A stretch of DNA of 64,000 nucleotides from Vibrio nitrifigilis (GTDB lineage Bacteria; Pseudomonadota; Gammaproteobacteria; Enterobacterales; Vibrionaceae): the NCBI RefSeq assembly GCF_015686695.1, contig NZ_JADPMR010000004.1, forward strand, positions 1,674,001 through 1,738,000, in the 5' to 3' direction. A program made the translations under genes and the position numbers. Of the stretch, positions 26,384 through 34,768 are shown in pieces. Position 1 is the stretch's first letter. Every line of letters starts with the position of its first letter. Under the pieces are notes generated by a model. That model was given only the letters and a program-made list of their open reading frames with translations, was not told the DNA's origin and searched no databases.

Positions 26384-26707
26384 ATGAGTCAAAAAAATCA
26401 GTTATATAAAGTGTCTTTCATTCAAGCGGGTCAGCGTTACGAAGTGTATGTTCGTGAAGTTGTGACGAGTAATCTATTTGGGTTTGTTGAATTGGCAGAT
26501 TTTGTGTGGGACAACCATTCCTCTATTGTGGTTGACCCCAGTCATGAACGATTAAAAGCCGAGTTTGCTGGTGTTGAAAGAACCTATGTTCCATTGCACA
26601 GCATTTTACGTATTGACCAAGTAGCGGAGCAAGGTTCTGCGAAAATTGTCGACTTGGGGGATAAGGTCGCACAATTCCCCAGCCCCATTTATACGCCATC
26701 ACGGTAA
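26384..26707 (+). CDS. DUF1820-family protein
   Basis: A 107-residue protein with the DUF1820 pattern QLYKVSFIQAGQRYEVYVREV, then GFVELADFVW and ERTYVPLHSILRIDQV. The fold is probably beta-rich; no function has been assigned to my knowledge. It has no signal peptide. It is divergent from metQ, and the MetJ-like boxes are nearer to metQ. Confidence 0.8.
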   Translation: MSQKNQLYKVSFIQAGQRYEVYVREVVTSNLFGFVELADFVWDNHSSIVVDPSHERLKAEFAGVERTYVPLHSILRIDQVAEQGSAKIVDLGDKVAQFPSPIYTPSR

Positions 26708-26803
26708 TAAGTGAATAGTTAATCGGTTGCTCATCTCTATATGATGTATCGTATCAATAGATAATTTCTTGGTTTTTTGATTATATATGCTAGTCAATAA
26801 TTG

Positions 26804-26837
26804 TGCTCCCCCGATACCTAACGGTATCGGGGGAGCA
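26804..26837. terminator. Perfect 15-bp hairpin between convergent genes
   Basis: TGCTCCCCCGATACC (26804-26818) pairs without mismatch with 26823-26837 around a TAAC loop. It lies between the DUF1820 gene and the minus-strand YdcZ pair. Neither side has a good T run, so it may be a terminator of reduced type or an mRNA-stabilising hairpin. Confidence 0.55.
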
Positions 26838-26867
26838 ATAGAAAAGACTGGTGTTTATGAAGTGCTA

Positions 26868-27314
26868 TTACTCTTTTTTATTGCTTGAATGAATAAAGAA
26901 GAGGGCGATGCCCAAACAGGCAACAGCGGCTAAACGAGTTGTAGAGAATGGAATAGTATCGTTGCCCAGCCAACCAAAGTTATCAATGAGCATGCTCATT
27001 GCAAGCTGACCAAAAATAACAGCCACAGTCGCTACAGCGGTTCCGATACGTTGCACCGCGAACACCATGATTAAGATGTACGGCACGCCACATAACGCAC
27101 CAAGTAATTGCCATTTCGGCACATCAAATAGAGTGAGTGCTTGCTTAGGTTCAAAAAAGAAAATGAGCAAAGCGGTAACAATTGCGCCAACTGAAAAGGT
27201 TAAAAAGGCACTACGAAATACCCCAACCTTGCTACCTAATTGCCCATTACACGCAGCTTGAATACTTAGCACGGCGCCGCCAATAACGGCTAATAAAATC
27301 ATAAGAATGGTCAT
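26868..27314 (-). CDS. DMT-superfamily YdcZ/DUF606 transporter subunit
   Basis: 148 residues, five hydrophobic helices, beginning MTILMILLAVIGGAVLSIQAACNGQLGSKVG, the DUF606 half-size DMT pattern (seen as AVIGGAVLSIQAACNGQLG). Such proteins are five-helix halves that pair to form a full ten-helix transporter. Its partner is the gene directly upstream, ending 5 bp before this start. The ATG at 27314 has GAGGGG upstream. Substrate is unknown. Confidence 0.83.
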   Translation of the reverse strand: MTILMILLAVIGGAVLSIQAACNGQLGSKVGVFRSAFLTFSVGAIVTALLIFFFEPKQALTLFDVPKWQLLGALCGVPYILIMVFAVQRIGTAVATVAVIFGQLAMSMLIDNFGWLGNDTIPFSTTRLAAVACLGIALFFIHSSNKKE

Positions 27315-27319
27315 GATGA

Positions 27320-27754
27320 TTACCCCTCAGCCATTAAAATCAGTGCAGCGATAATAAAGAGCAGCGCGATAATACGTTTTTTATCCACTTCACGATGCGG
27401 TACACCAAACCAACCATAATGGTCGATGATAAGGCTCTTAAATATTTGTCCTGCTAAAATACCGACCATAGTCAGCGCGATACCAATACTTGGGGTCGCA
27501 AAGGTCAAAATAACCACGTATATAGGACCGAGAACGCCACCAATGAGTGTCCAGCCTGGTTGTTCAAAAAAAGAGGGGCTGTTGCGTGGGCTGAAAAATA
27601 ACATCAAAAGAAACGTCAGTGCGGCACCGACACCAAAAATACTTAATGTGGCCCATAAGCCACCCACTTCCGCACCCAGTGGTCCAAGTAAGCCAGCTTC
27701 GACTGACAAACTCATTCCCCCAAGCACTACGAGTAAAATCAATAATAATTGCAT
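27320..27754 (-). CDS. DMT-superfamily YdcZ/DUF606 transporter subunit (partner)
   Basis: 144 residues with five helices, beginning MQLLLILLVVLGGMSLSVEAGLLGPLG. It is a diverged paralogue of the following gene, so the pair probably forms a heterodimeric exporter. The long frame extends to 27793, but ATG 27754 follows GGAG and matches the partner's start. The divergent LysR gene at 27853 is the likely regulator. Confidence 0.83.
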   Translation of the reverse strand: MQLLLILLVVLGGMSLSVEAGLLGPLGAEVGGLWATLSIFGVGAALTFLLMLFFSPRNSPSFFEQPGWTLIGGVLGPIYVVILTFATPSIGIALTMVGILAGQIFKSLIIDHYGWFGVPHREVDKKRIIALLFIIAALILMAEG

Positions 27755-27799
27755 GGTTTGTTCGCTCCAAAATTGCAGGGGTGGAGAGTACATTAGGGA

Positions 27800-27819
27800 A
27801 TAATGTTAAAAAACGTTAT
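27800..27819. promoter_or_regulatory. Inverted repeat between the YdcZ pair and its LysR gene
   Basis: ATAATGTT (27800-27807) and AACGTTAT (27812-27819) are complementary with one mismatch around AAAA. It is centred in the divergent promoter, where a LysR regulator would bind. Confidence 0.45.
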
Positions 27820-27852
27820 AATTCGGTAATCACTTTTGCAGGAATTGCATAA

Positions 27853-28788
27853 ATGCAGAATATCAGTGCGGTTAATGTCCGCTCCTTACAGTTTTTTATT
27901 GGGGTGTTTGATTCTCAGAGCTTCTCTATCGTAGCGAGGCGTGAAGGGGTTTCTGCCTCTATGGTGTCGAGGATCATCAAACAACTCGAAGATTCATTAG
28001 GCCAACAGCTCTTCTATCGCAATACGCGTGCGGTTATGCCTACGGAAGCAGGGCGCTTATTTGTTAATTATGCGCGCAATGTCCTTGAGCAACTCGGAGA
28101 AGCGCAAAAAGAACTGCTCGAACGCCAAGAGGAGCCAACAGGGTTAGTCCGTATTAATGCCCCTGTTTACTTTGGACAAAAACACATTGCGCCGTGGTTA
28201 TCGGGATTGGCAGATCGTTATCCACAACTGACGATTGAATTGATTCAAACGGATGATTTTATTGATCCACATAAAGATGCCGCGGATGTGCTTTTTCGGA
28301 TTGGGACACTCAGTGATTCATCATTTCATGCGCGAGTGTTTGGCACTCAGCATTACTATCTGGCGGCTGCACCAAGCTACATTGAAAAGCATGGTATTCC
28401 TACCGACCCTAAAGAATTAAACAAGCATAAGAGCCTTGTTTATAAAGGTTCGTCTGGTCAGAATCGTTGGCTATTTCGTCAACATGGGCAAGAGTGGCAG
28501 CAGTACGAGGTCACCCCATTACTTGCTTCGAACAACGCGGAAACGTTGGTCAGCTGCGCACTGCAAGGGATGGGCGTCGTGCTGTTCCCTGATTGGTTAA
28601 TCAGTGAGTATCTGCAAACAGGTCAATTAGTGCGCTTGTTATCCGATTACCATACTGCGGTTCATACCGAGCCTCAGCATATTGCGGCTATCTATCCTTA
28701 TGCTCGTCATCCATCTTTAAATGTACGAGCAGTGATCGACTACTTTGTCGAGGTGTATGGTGAGCCTTTATATTGGTTAGTAAAATAG
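27853..28788 (+). CDS. LysR-family transcriptional regulator
   Basis: 311 residues. The helix-turn-helix is FSIVARREGVSASMVSRIIKQLED, seen in parts as FSIVARREGV and ASMVSRIIKQLE; the linker has EAGRLFVNYA and the effector domain begins near residue 90 with GLVRINAPVYFG, a CrgA-type start. It is divergent from the YdcZ pair with an inverted repeat between, suggesting local control. GCAGGAATTG precedes the ATG. Confidence 0.88.
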   Translation: MQNISAVNVRSLQFFIGVFDSQSFSIVARREGVSASMVSRIIKQLEDSLGQQLFYRNTRAVMPTEAGRLFVNYARNVLEQLGEAQKELLERQEEPTGLVRINAPVYFGQKHIAPWLSGLADRYPQLTIELIQTDDFIDPHKDAADVLFRIGTLSDSSFHARVFGTQHYYLAAAPSYIEKHGIPTDPKELNKHKSLVYKGSSGQNRWLFRQHGQEWQQYEVTPLLASNNAETLVSCALQGMGVVLFPDWLISEYLQTGQLVRLLSDYHTAVHTEPQHIAAIYPYARHPSLNVRAVIDYFVEVYGEPLYWLVK

Positions 28789-28922
28789 TAAGGGAGAGTG
28801 ATACGCAGCACAGGAGCCGAAGAGTATTTGATACATTACTTATTTCGATTATAAGAATATGACCAATATTAATGATGAATTTGAATATTTTTCATGTTCA
28901 ATATGAATAAAATAACATTAAC

Positions 28923-28938
28923 AGCCATCTAGCCATCC
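28923..28938 (+). promoter_or_regulatory. Tandem MetJ-like boxes upstream of the MetE-like gene
   Basis: AGCCATCTAGCCATCC contains two adjacent octamers matching AGACGTCT at 6 and 5 of 8 positions, 52 bp before the start codon. The first octamer is identical to the second box at metQ. Confidence 0.55.
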
Positions 28939-28989
28939 ATTAGTATGGGCTCATAATCATACGATAATAGTAATACAGAGGTAATCACA

Positions 28990-30126
28990 ATGGCAATTCG
29001 TCCTCCATTCCGTTCAGATGTTGTAGGTAGTTACCTACGTCCCGATTATTTACATCAAGCTCGTGCTGATTTTAAAGCGGGTAAGATTTCTCAAGGCGAT
29101 CTGACTGAGGTTGAAAACCGTGCGATTACCGAACTTGTTGAGCAGCAAAAAGCAGCGGGTCTGAAAGTGATTACCGATGGTGAATTCCGTCGCGGCTTCT
29201 GGCATATTGATTTCCTAGAAAACCTAAATGGTGTAGAAGGCTTTGTACCAAACCAAGGTTACAACCAAAAATTCCATGGTAAAGCAGCGCCTTCTTACAA
29301 TATTCGTGTGATTGACCGTGTTTCTTTCAATGCAGATCACCCATTCTTGGGTCACTTTGATTTTCTAAAAAAAGTGGCAGAAACAGACGAAACATTCAGC
29401 GCAAAAGCAACCATCCCTGCGCCCACAATGATTCTGCGCCAAGAAATTCTGGCGAACGACGGTTCGTCTAAAATTGATGAAATCTACCCAAATCGTGATG
29501 ATTTCTACCAAGATCTAGCACAAACCTATCGTGATGCTGTAAAAGCTTATTACGCTGCGGGTTGTCGTTATCTACAGTTTGATGACACCAACTGGGCATT
29601 TATGGCCGATGCAACGAAACGCGAAGAGCTTGCTGAAAAAGGCATCGACGTTCAAGCGATTGCGCAGGCATGTACCGATATCATTAATGGTGCCTTGGAA
29701 GGTAAACCAGATGATATGGTGATCACTACTCATATCTGTCGTGGTAACCACGCCTCATCTTGGTTGTTCTCTGGCGGTTATGGCCCAATTGCAAAAGAGC
29801 TGTTTGACACTAACTACGACGGTTACTTCCTAGAGTATGATAATGATCGTGCGGGAGATTTCGAACCGCTTAGTCATTGGCAAAACAACGGCAGCCAGAT
29901 CGTGCTTGGTCTTGTGACTTCAAAATTCCCTGAATTAGAAGATAAAGAAGTGATCAAAGCGCGTATCAAAGAAGCTCAAGAGTATGTACCACTAGAAAAC
30001 CTATGCTTGAGCCCACAATGTGGTTTTGCTTCAACTGAAGAAGGCAACAAACTTACCGTTGAAGACCAATGGGCGAAAATCCGTTTGATCAACGACATCG
30101 TTGCCGACGTTTGGACACAAGCGTAA
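28990..30126 (+). CDS. Cobalamin-independent methionine-synthase-like protein (MetE C-domain type)
   Basis: A 378-residue single-barrel protein of the UROD/MetE-like superfamily (YxjG/YxjH type). It lacks the N-terminal domain of full MetE, so it probably methylates homocysteine from a smaller or different methyl donor. Features: FRSDVVGSYLRPDYLHQA, VITDGEFRRGFWHIDF, a zinc-site His-x-Cys in THICRGNHASSW, an acidic ligand near FLEYDNDRAG, and the last zinc Cys in LCLSPQCGFASTEEGN. AGAGGTAAT precedes the ATG. MetJ-like boxes upstream and nearby metQ support a methionine-regulon role. Confidence 0.85.
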   Translation: MAIRPPFRSDVVGSYLRPDYLHQARADFKAGKISQGDLTEVENRAITELVEQQKAAGLKVITDGEFRRGFWHIDFLENLNGVEGFVPNQGYNQKFHGKAAPSYNIRVIDRVSFNADHPFLGHFDFLKKVAETDETFSAKATIPAPTMILRQEILANDGSSKIDEIYPNRDDFYQDLAQTYRDAVKAYYAAGCRYLQFDDTNWAFMADATKREELAEKGIDVQAIAQACTDIINGALEGKPDDMVITTHICRGNHASSWLFSGGYGPIAKELFDTNYDGYFLEYDNDRAGDFEPLSHWQNNGSQIVLGLVTSKFPELEDKEVIKARIKEAQEYVPLENLCLSPQCGFASTEEGNKLTVEDQWAKIRLINDIVADVWTQA

Positions 30127-30161
30127 ACCGCTAGATTCCTAATTTATTCCAAATTTTTCCC

Positions 30162-30194
30162 ACGGCTAAACCATACTTGGTTTAGCCGTTTTTT
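30162..30194 (+). terminator. Terminator of the MetE-like gene
   Basis: ACGGCTAAACC / GGTTTAGCCGT, 11-bp stem with a 6-nt loop, followed by six T. Confidence 0.92.
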
Positions 30195-30269
30195 ATTGTG
30201 GTGAAAACGAGAAATAAAAAAGGCAGCAAGCTAGGCTACCTTTTGACAAGAATTAAGTGAGTGGGGGAA

Positions 30270-30749
30270 TTAAGCGCTTTCTGTTTCCATCTCTTTCGCC
30301 ACATCTACCCAATCTGCTTGGCATACTTCAGCAAGACGAGCCGGCGTAACACGTACACCAGAGTTCGCATTACCGCCTGCAGGCAGAACGTAATCGTGCG
30401 CTTTTAAGCTTTCGTCACAAAAGATTTTTACCCCTTCACGAGTGGTGAATGGGCACACGCCGCCTGGGCGAAAACCGGTTAAGGGTTCCACTTCTTCACC
30501 CTTAAGCATTCGAGGTTTAATACCAAACAGGCGTTTGAATTTTCCATTTTGAATCTTAGCATCACCCGCCATAACGATAAGAGCTACGCCTTCTTCAAGA
30601 CGTAACGACAAGGTTTTAGCAATTTGGCCGGGCTCAACACCAAAGGCTTGCGCGGCTTCAACCACGGTGGCGGTGCTTTCTTTTAATTCGGTCACTTCTA
30701 GGTCTTTAGCGTGCTGTGCGAGAAACTCTTTAACGCGATCGACACTCAT
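30270..30749 (-). CDS. YbaK/ProX-type aminoacyl-tRNA deacylase-domain protein
   Basis: 159 residues, a single YbaK/prolyl-tRNA-synthetase-associated domain that hydrolyses mischarged tRNAs in trans. Signature parts are AQAFGVEPGQIAKTLSLRL (with the catalytic Lys in AKT), IVMAGDAKIQNGKFKRLFG, GFRPGGVCPFTTREGVKIFCDESL (motif GxxPGGVCPF) and LPAGGNANSGVRVTP. The exact tRNA substrate (Ala, Cys or other on tRNA-Pro) is not decided. ATG 30749 has AGGAGA upstream and is preferred over the longer frame to 30782. Confidence 0.88.
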   Translation of the reverse strand: MSVDRVKEFLAQHAKDLEVTELKESTATVVEAAQAFGVEPGQIAKTLSLRLEEGVALIVMAGDAKIQNGKFKRLFGIKPRMLKGEEVEPLTGFRPGGVCPFTTREGVKIFCDESLKAHDYVLPAGGNANSGVRVTPARLAEVCQADWVDVAKEMETESA

Positions 30750-30939
30750 GATGTCTCCTTTGAATCTAGTCGGTAGCTGCATTGTGCATTGAACGGCAAA
30801 TACAATTTTTAGTTGTTATGGGAATCCAATCCCTGCAACAGCCAGAATAACAATTCGTGATTAGAGATGTCATGCTCTTTTGTAAAATAGTCAACCGAAG
30901 CAATCTGTTTTTATCAGTTGCTTCGATGACTGATTCAAT

Positions 30940-32007
30940 TTATTGATTTTCCATCTCATCGATATAGGGTTGTAGTAGATGTTGATCTATGGAAGATAAG
31001 CGTTCAGATGCTGTGGTTGCTTGATGCCAATAGGGATAAAGTAGCGGAGGCCGACTGACTTTATCTAGTTTTTCAATGTCTTCTTGAGTTAGGACTAAAT
31101 TGGCTGCCTGTAAGTTATCTTGCAATTGTTTATCTGTTCGAGCCCCTATAATAACGGAACTCACTTTCGGCTTACTGAGTAACCAAGCGAGAGAAACTTG
31201 TGCGGCGGAGACTTCTTTTTGCTTTGCTATATCAACGAGAACGTCGACAATATCGTAAAGTTTATCAACGTCATATACTGGTGGTTCGGTCCAGCCTTGT
31301 AGGTGACGAGAGCCTTCTGGTGATTGGTGATCACGGCGGTATTTTCCCGATAGCAGTCCTCCTGCCAATGGGCTCCAGACCAACACACCGACATCTTGGT
31401 CTTGGGCAATAGGTAACAATTCATATTCCGCTTCTCGTGCTTGAAGTGTGTAGTGAATCTGTTGCGTAATAGGGCGTAAATAGTGATTTTGCGCTGCACT
31501 ACCCAGCGTTTTCATCAACTGCCAGCCAGTATAGTTCGATACGCCGTAGTAACGAATTTTGCCACTACGAACCAGGCTATCCATTGCTTCAAGGGTTTCT
31601 TCTAGCGGTGTAACACCATCCCACTCATGGATTTGATATAAATCGATATGATCGGTATCCAAACGTTTGAGCGATGCTTCACAAGCATTAATTAAATGAT
31701 ATCGAGACGCGCCTGCTTGGTTAGGCTCTTTTCCCATCGGAAATCGCGCTTTTGTTGCGATGAGTGCTTGGTCACGATAAGGCTTTAACGCTTGCCCCAA
31801 AATTTTCTCAGAAAGCCCCTCAGAGTACACATCTGCTGTATCGTAAAAATTAACGCCCGCTTCCATGCATAAATCAATTTGTGCTTTCGCTGCATCAAGT
31901 TCGGTGTTACCCACTAAAGCAAATTTGCCTTGCCCGCCAAATGTCATCGTTCCTAATGTGAGCGATGATACTCGCAGGCCAGAATGACCAAGCTGACGAT
32001 ATTCCAT
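30940..32007 (-). CDS. Aldo/keto reductase
   Basis: NADPH-dependent oxidoreductase of about 355 residues with a TIM barrel. The catalytic tetrad is visible: Asp in FYDTADVYSEG with its Tyr, Lys in LIATKARFPMG, and His in LYQIHEWDG. The C-terminal SSVIIGARTDKQLQDNL is the cofactor-phosphate region. The start MEYRQLGHSGLRVSSLTLGT is a classic AKR N-terminus and AAGGAG sits upstream of ATG 32007. Substrate is unknown. Monocistronic. Confidence 0.92.
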   Translation of the reverse strand: MEYRQLGHSGLRVSSLTLGTMTFGGQGKFALVGNTELDAAKAQIDLCMEAGVNFYDTADVYSEGLSEKILGQALKPYRDQALIATKARFPMGKEPNQAGASRYHLINACEASLKRLDTDHIDLYQIHEWDGVTPLEETLEAMDSLVRSGKIRYYGVSNYTGWQLMKTLGSAAQNHYLRPITQQIHYTLQAREAEYELLPIAQDQDVGVLVWSPLAGGLLSGKYRRDHQSPEGSRHLQGWTEPPVYDVDKLYDIVDVLVDIAKQKEVSAAQVSLAWLLSKPKVSSVIIGARTDKQLQDNLQAANLVLTQEDIEKLDKVSRPPLLYPYWHQATTASERLSSIDQHLLQPYIDEMENQ

Positions 32008-32305
32008 TGATAAACTCCTTGTCACTGAATTGATTGAGTTATGAGCTAAAACTCAAACCTTAACAAAACCACTTCTGGTGATGTTGTGAGATAGGGAGGG
32101 AAAACGAAATATTCATTCTTTTTATTAATTCATTATATGACTTAGTGGTTTTAATACTTATTTAATGCATTTTTTGAATCATATTTGTGCATTGAGTTGT
32201 TAGAAAGAGTGCGTCACTACAAATAAAAAATACAATTATCAATATAATTTATTTAAAAATATGATATTTCAATATTTAATTTATTGGCATGATATTTGTT
32301 TGGTG

Positions 32306-32332
32306 ATTGTTGAACAATTATTGTTGAACAAT
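32306..32332 (+). promoter_or_regulatory. Two tandem perfect 13-bp palindromes (candidate FCD/GntR operator)
   Basis: ATTGTTGAACAAT occurs at 32306-32318 and again at 32320-32332, each a perfect palindrome around a central G and offset by 14 bp. They lie 18-44 bp before the start of the ABC binding-protein gene, over the expected promoter or leader. The TTGT-N5-ACAA-like symmetry fits FCD-type GntR operators. The rest of the 342-bp intergenic region (32008-32349) is AT-rich with nothing else evident. Confidence 0.65.
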
Positions 32333-32349
32333 CTTGGAAGGATCCAAAA

Positions 32350-33162
32350 ATGAAAGGAATAAAAAGGATAACGATAACTATAGCGTCGGTACTTACTGTC
32401 TCGGGGATTGCAATAACAGCCCATGCTGCTGATACCTTACGAATAGGTACTGACTTAACCTACCCACCATATAACTATTTGGTTAAACATAAAGCGTCTG
32501 GGTTTGATGCTGAATTCATGAGGATGGTAGCTGAGCAGTTAAACGAAGAGCCAAAGTTTATGGATACTCGCTTTGCCAATCTTATTATGGGAATTAACCT
32601 CAATAAATTTGATGTCATTGCGTCCACGTTATACGTCACCCCAGCTAGGGCAAAACAAATTAGTTATATCCCTTATATGAAAACAGGAGGCGTGATACTT
32701 GCTCCGTTGTCATCTACTTATGAACCAAAAGATGTGACCGATTTATGCGGAAAACGAGTCAGTTCTATTCAAGGTGCGGCTTGGATTCAGAAATTAAATC
32801 AGGTTTCTGCCAATCAATGTGTTAAGCAGGGGTTAGAGAAAATTGATGTACGAGAATTCCCGACATCACCAGAAGCCAGCCAAGCAGTAATCGCGGGAAT
32901 GGTTGATGCACAAATAGAGGATGCTGCTGTTGCGAAAGAAGCTGCGGATAAATCTGGCAAACTTCACATTACTAGTCCAATTGTTTATCCGGTCGTTGTG
33001 GGATTAGGCCTTAAAAAAGGCAATAGTAAATTGGAAACCAAATTAAAAGATGCAGTAGCAGCTGTAGAGAAAACCGACAAATTCAAGGCATTGCTTAAAC
33101 AATATAGCGTATCTGTACCGGATGCTCAGGAAATTGATTCTGCATTAAAAGGAACACTGTAG
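32350..33162 (+). CDS. ABC transporter substrate-binding protein, polar-amino-acid type (SBP_bac_3)
   Basis: Periplasmic receptor of 270 residues with a signal peptide ending near AITAHAAD. The mature part has the family start TLRIGTDLTYPPYNYLVKHKASGFD (seen as LRIGTDLTYPPYN and GFDAEFM), then FDVIASTLYVTPARAKQ and CGKRVSSIQGAAW. The Arg in TPARAKQ fits recognition of an alpha-carboxylate or similar group. It opens an operon with the fused permease-ATPase, a GntR regulator and a DUF1989 protein, so its ligand is probably the compound that the DUF1989 protein acts on. GGAAGG precedes the ATG. Confidence 0.88.
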   Translation: MKGIKRITITIASVLTVSGIAITAHAADTLRIGTDLTYPPYNYLVKHKASGFDAEFMRMVAEQLNEEPKFMDTRFANLIMGINLNKFDVIASTLYVTPARAKQISYIPYMKTGGVILAPLSSTYEPKDVTDLCGKRVSSIQGAAWIQKLNQVSANQCVKQGLEKIDVREFPTSPEASQAVIAGMVDAQIEDAAVAKEAADKSGKLHITSPIVYPVVVGLGLKKGNSKLETKLKDAVAAVEKTDKFKALLKQYSVSVPDAQEIDSALKGTL

Positions 33163-33214
33163 TTATTACCTACTAATTAATCAATAAGTTCAGGAAGTAT
33201 AAAGGAGCTATGTG

Positions 33215-34768
33215 ATGAACTTTGACTGGAATTATTTTGTCGGGTTGCTACACAACGTCGATTTTTGGCAAGCATCGGTGTTGGTGGTCAAATTGAGTAT
33301 TATCACTTGGGTGGGAGGGAATATCTTTGGGCTTTTGTTGGCGTTAAGTAAGCAATCTCATTTTAAGTTATTACAGTTTTTTGCTAGTACTTATATTTGG
33401 TTATTTAGAAGCTTACCTCTCTTGGTGTTACTTATCTTTATTTACAACGCTCCTTTATTACTACCGGGGAGCGCTCAATGGCTTTCTTCCCCTTTCGTTG
33501 CAGGATTAATTGCTTTGATCGTAAGTGAAACAGCCTATATTGCAGAAATCCACCGTGGAGGGTTGTTATCTGTAAGCAAAGGTCAGCGTGAAGCGGGTAA
33601 AGCATTAGGAATTAAATATTCAGGAATTCAAAGAATTATTGTTATTCCCCAAGCGATTAAAATTGCATTGCCAGCACTATCTAACGAATTTGTCACTATT
33701 GTAAAACTGACTTCTTTAGTTTCAGTGATTTCTTTATCCGAAATATTGATGGTTGGGCAGAGGCTTTATACACAGAACTTTAAAGTAATAGAAACTCTGT
33801 GTGCTGTTGCTTTTTATTATGTTCTTATTGTTACTGTATTTGACAGAGTTATTCATTGGTTAGAACGTTATTTTGATGTGACGAATAAATCGGCTAAGCA
33901 GGTTACAGATGAAGAGCGCTCTTTGGTTAAAATGACAAGTGAAGTTCCTTCTATTCAGACAATAAATCCTACCTCATACCCTATCGTGAATCTTACAGGA
34001 GTTCATAAATATTACGGTGAAAAAAGAGTGTTAGAAGGCGTTGATCTCGCAGTTAAAAATGGAGAAGTTATTTCTATTATTGGGCCTTCAGGTTCAGGGA
34101 AAACAACCTTAATTCGAACTATTAATGGATTAGAAATGTTGGATGATGGCGCTATTATGATTGAGGGAAATCCTTTTCTTGAACCTACGCCTAATGGTCG
34201 CATAGGAAAAAATTATTATCAGCATATTCAGAAGATTGGTATGGTTTTTCAAGGATTTAATTTATTTCCTCATAAAACAGTTCTCGAAAATATCATGTTA
34301 GCTCCGCTTTATCACAAATTAGGTTCATCAGATGAAATCAAACAAATCAGCTTTAGTTTGCTCGATAAGGTGGGGCTAATTGAACATGCTCATAAGTATC
34401 CGCATCAGCTTTCAGGTGGACAACAGCAAAGGGTAGCAATTGCGAGGGCATTAGCAATGAAACCCGATATTATGTTATTCGATGAGCCTACATCGGCGCT
34501 TGATCCTGAATTAGTTGGAGAGGTGCTTAAAGTAATTGAGCAATTAGCTCGAGAAGGAATGACTATGGTAATAGTCACTCATGAAATGTCGTTTGCCTTT
34601 AAAGTATCAGATCGAGTTGTATTTATGGAACAAGGTGCAATCCAACTATCGGGAGCTCCTGAGCAATTGCTTGGCGAAGCACACCCGCGACTATCTAAGT
34701 TTCTATCAAACCAAGAAATTATCCCGAATAACCTGGAGTTAAATGATGCAACAAATCGTTATGCCTAG
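33215..34768 (+). CDS. Fused ABC permease / ATP-binding protein, polar-amino-acid type
   Basis: One 517-residue chain joins a HisMQ-type permease (about residues 1-225; FASTYIWLFRSLPLLVLLIF and the EAA-like loop GQREAGKALGIKYSGIQRIIVIPQAI) to an ATPase (from about 245). The ATPase has Walker A GPSGSGKTT, signature LSGGQQQRVAIARALA and Walker B IMLFDEPTSALDPE. Permease and ATPase are normally separate in this family, so this is a natural fusion. A homodimer would form the complete importer with the upstream binding protein. ATG 33215 has AAAGGAG upstream. Its last 26 bp overlap the GntR gene. Confidence 0.9.
   Translation: MNFDWNYFVGLLHNVDFWQASVLVVKLSIITWVGGNIFGLLLALSKQSHFKLLQFFASTYIWLFRSLPLLVLLIFIYNAPLLLPGSAQWLSSPFVAGLIALIVSETAYIAEIHRGGLLSVSKGQREAGKALGIKYSGIQRIIVIPQAIKIALPALSNEFVTIVKLTSLVSVISLSEILMVGQRLYTQNFKVIETLCAVAFYYVLIVTVFDRVIHWLERYFDVTNKSAKQVTDEERSLVKMTSEVPSIQTINPTSYPIVNLTGVHKYYGEKRVLEGVDLAVKNGEVISIIGPSGSGKTTLIRTINGLEMLDDGAIMIEGNPFLEPTPNGRIGKNYYQHIQKIGMVFQGFNLFPHKTVLENIMLAPLYHKLGSSDEIKQISFSLLDKVGLIEHAHKYPHQLSGGQQQRVAIARALAMKPDIMLFDEPTSALDPELVGEVLKVIEQLAREGMTMVIVTHEMSFAFKVSDRVVFMEQGAIQLSGAPEQLLGEAHPRLSKFLSNQEIIPNNLELNDATNRYA

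Noticed and set aside
27426..27803. 125-codon plus-strand open frame.
   Set aside because: It is the shadow of the minus-strand YdcZ/DUF606 gene.
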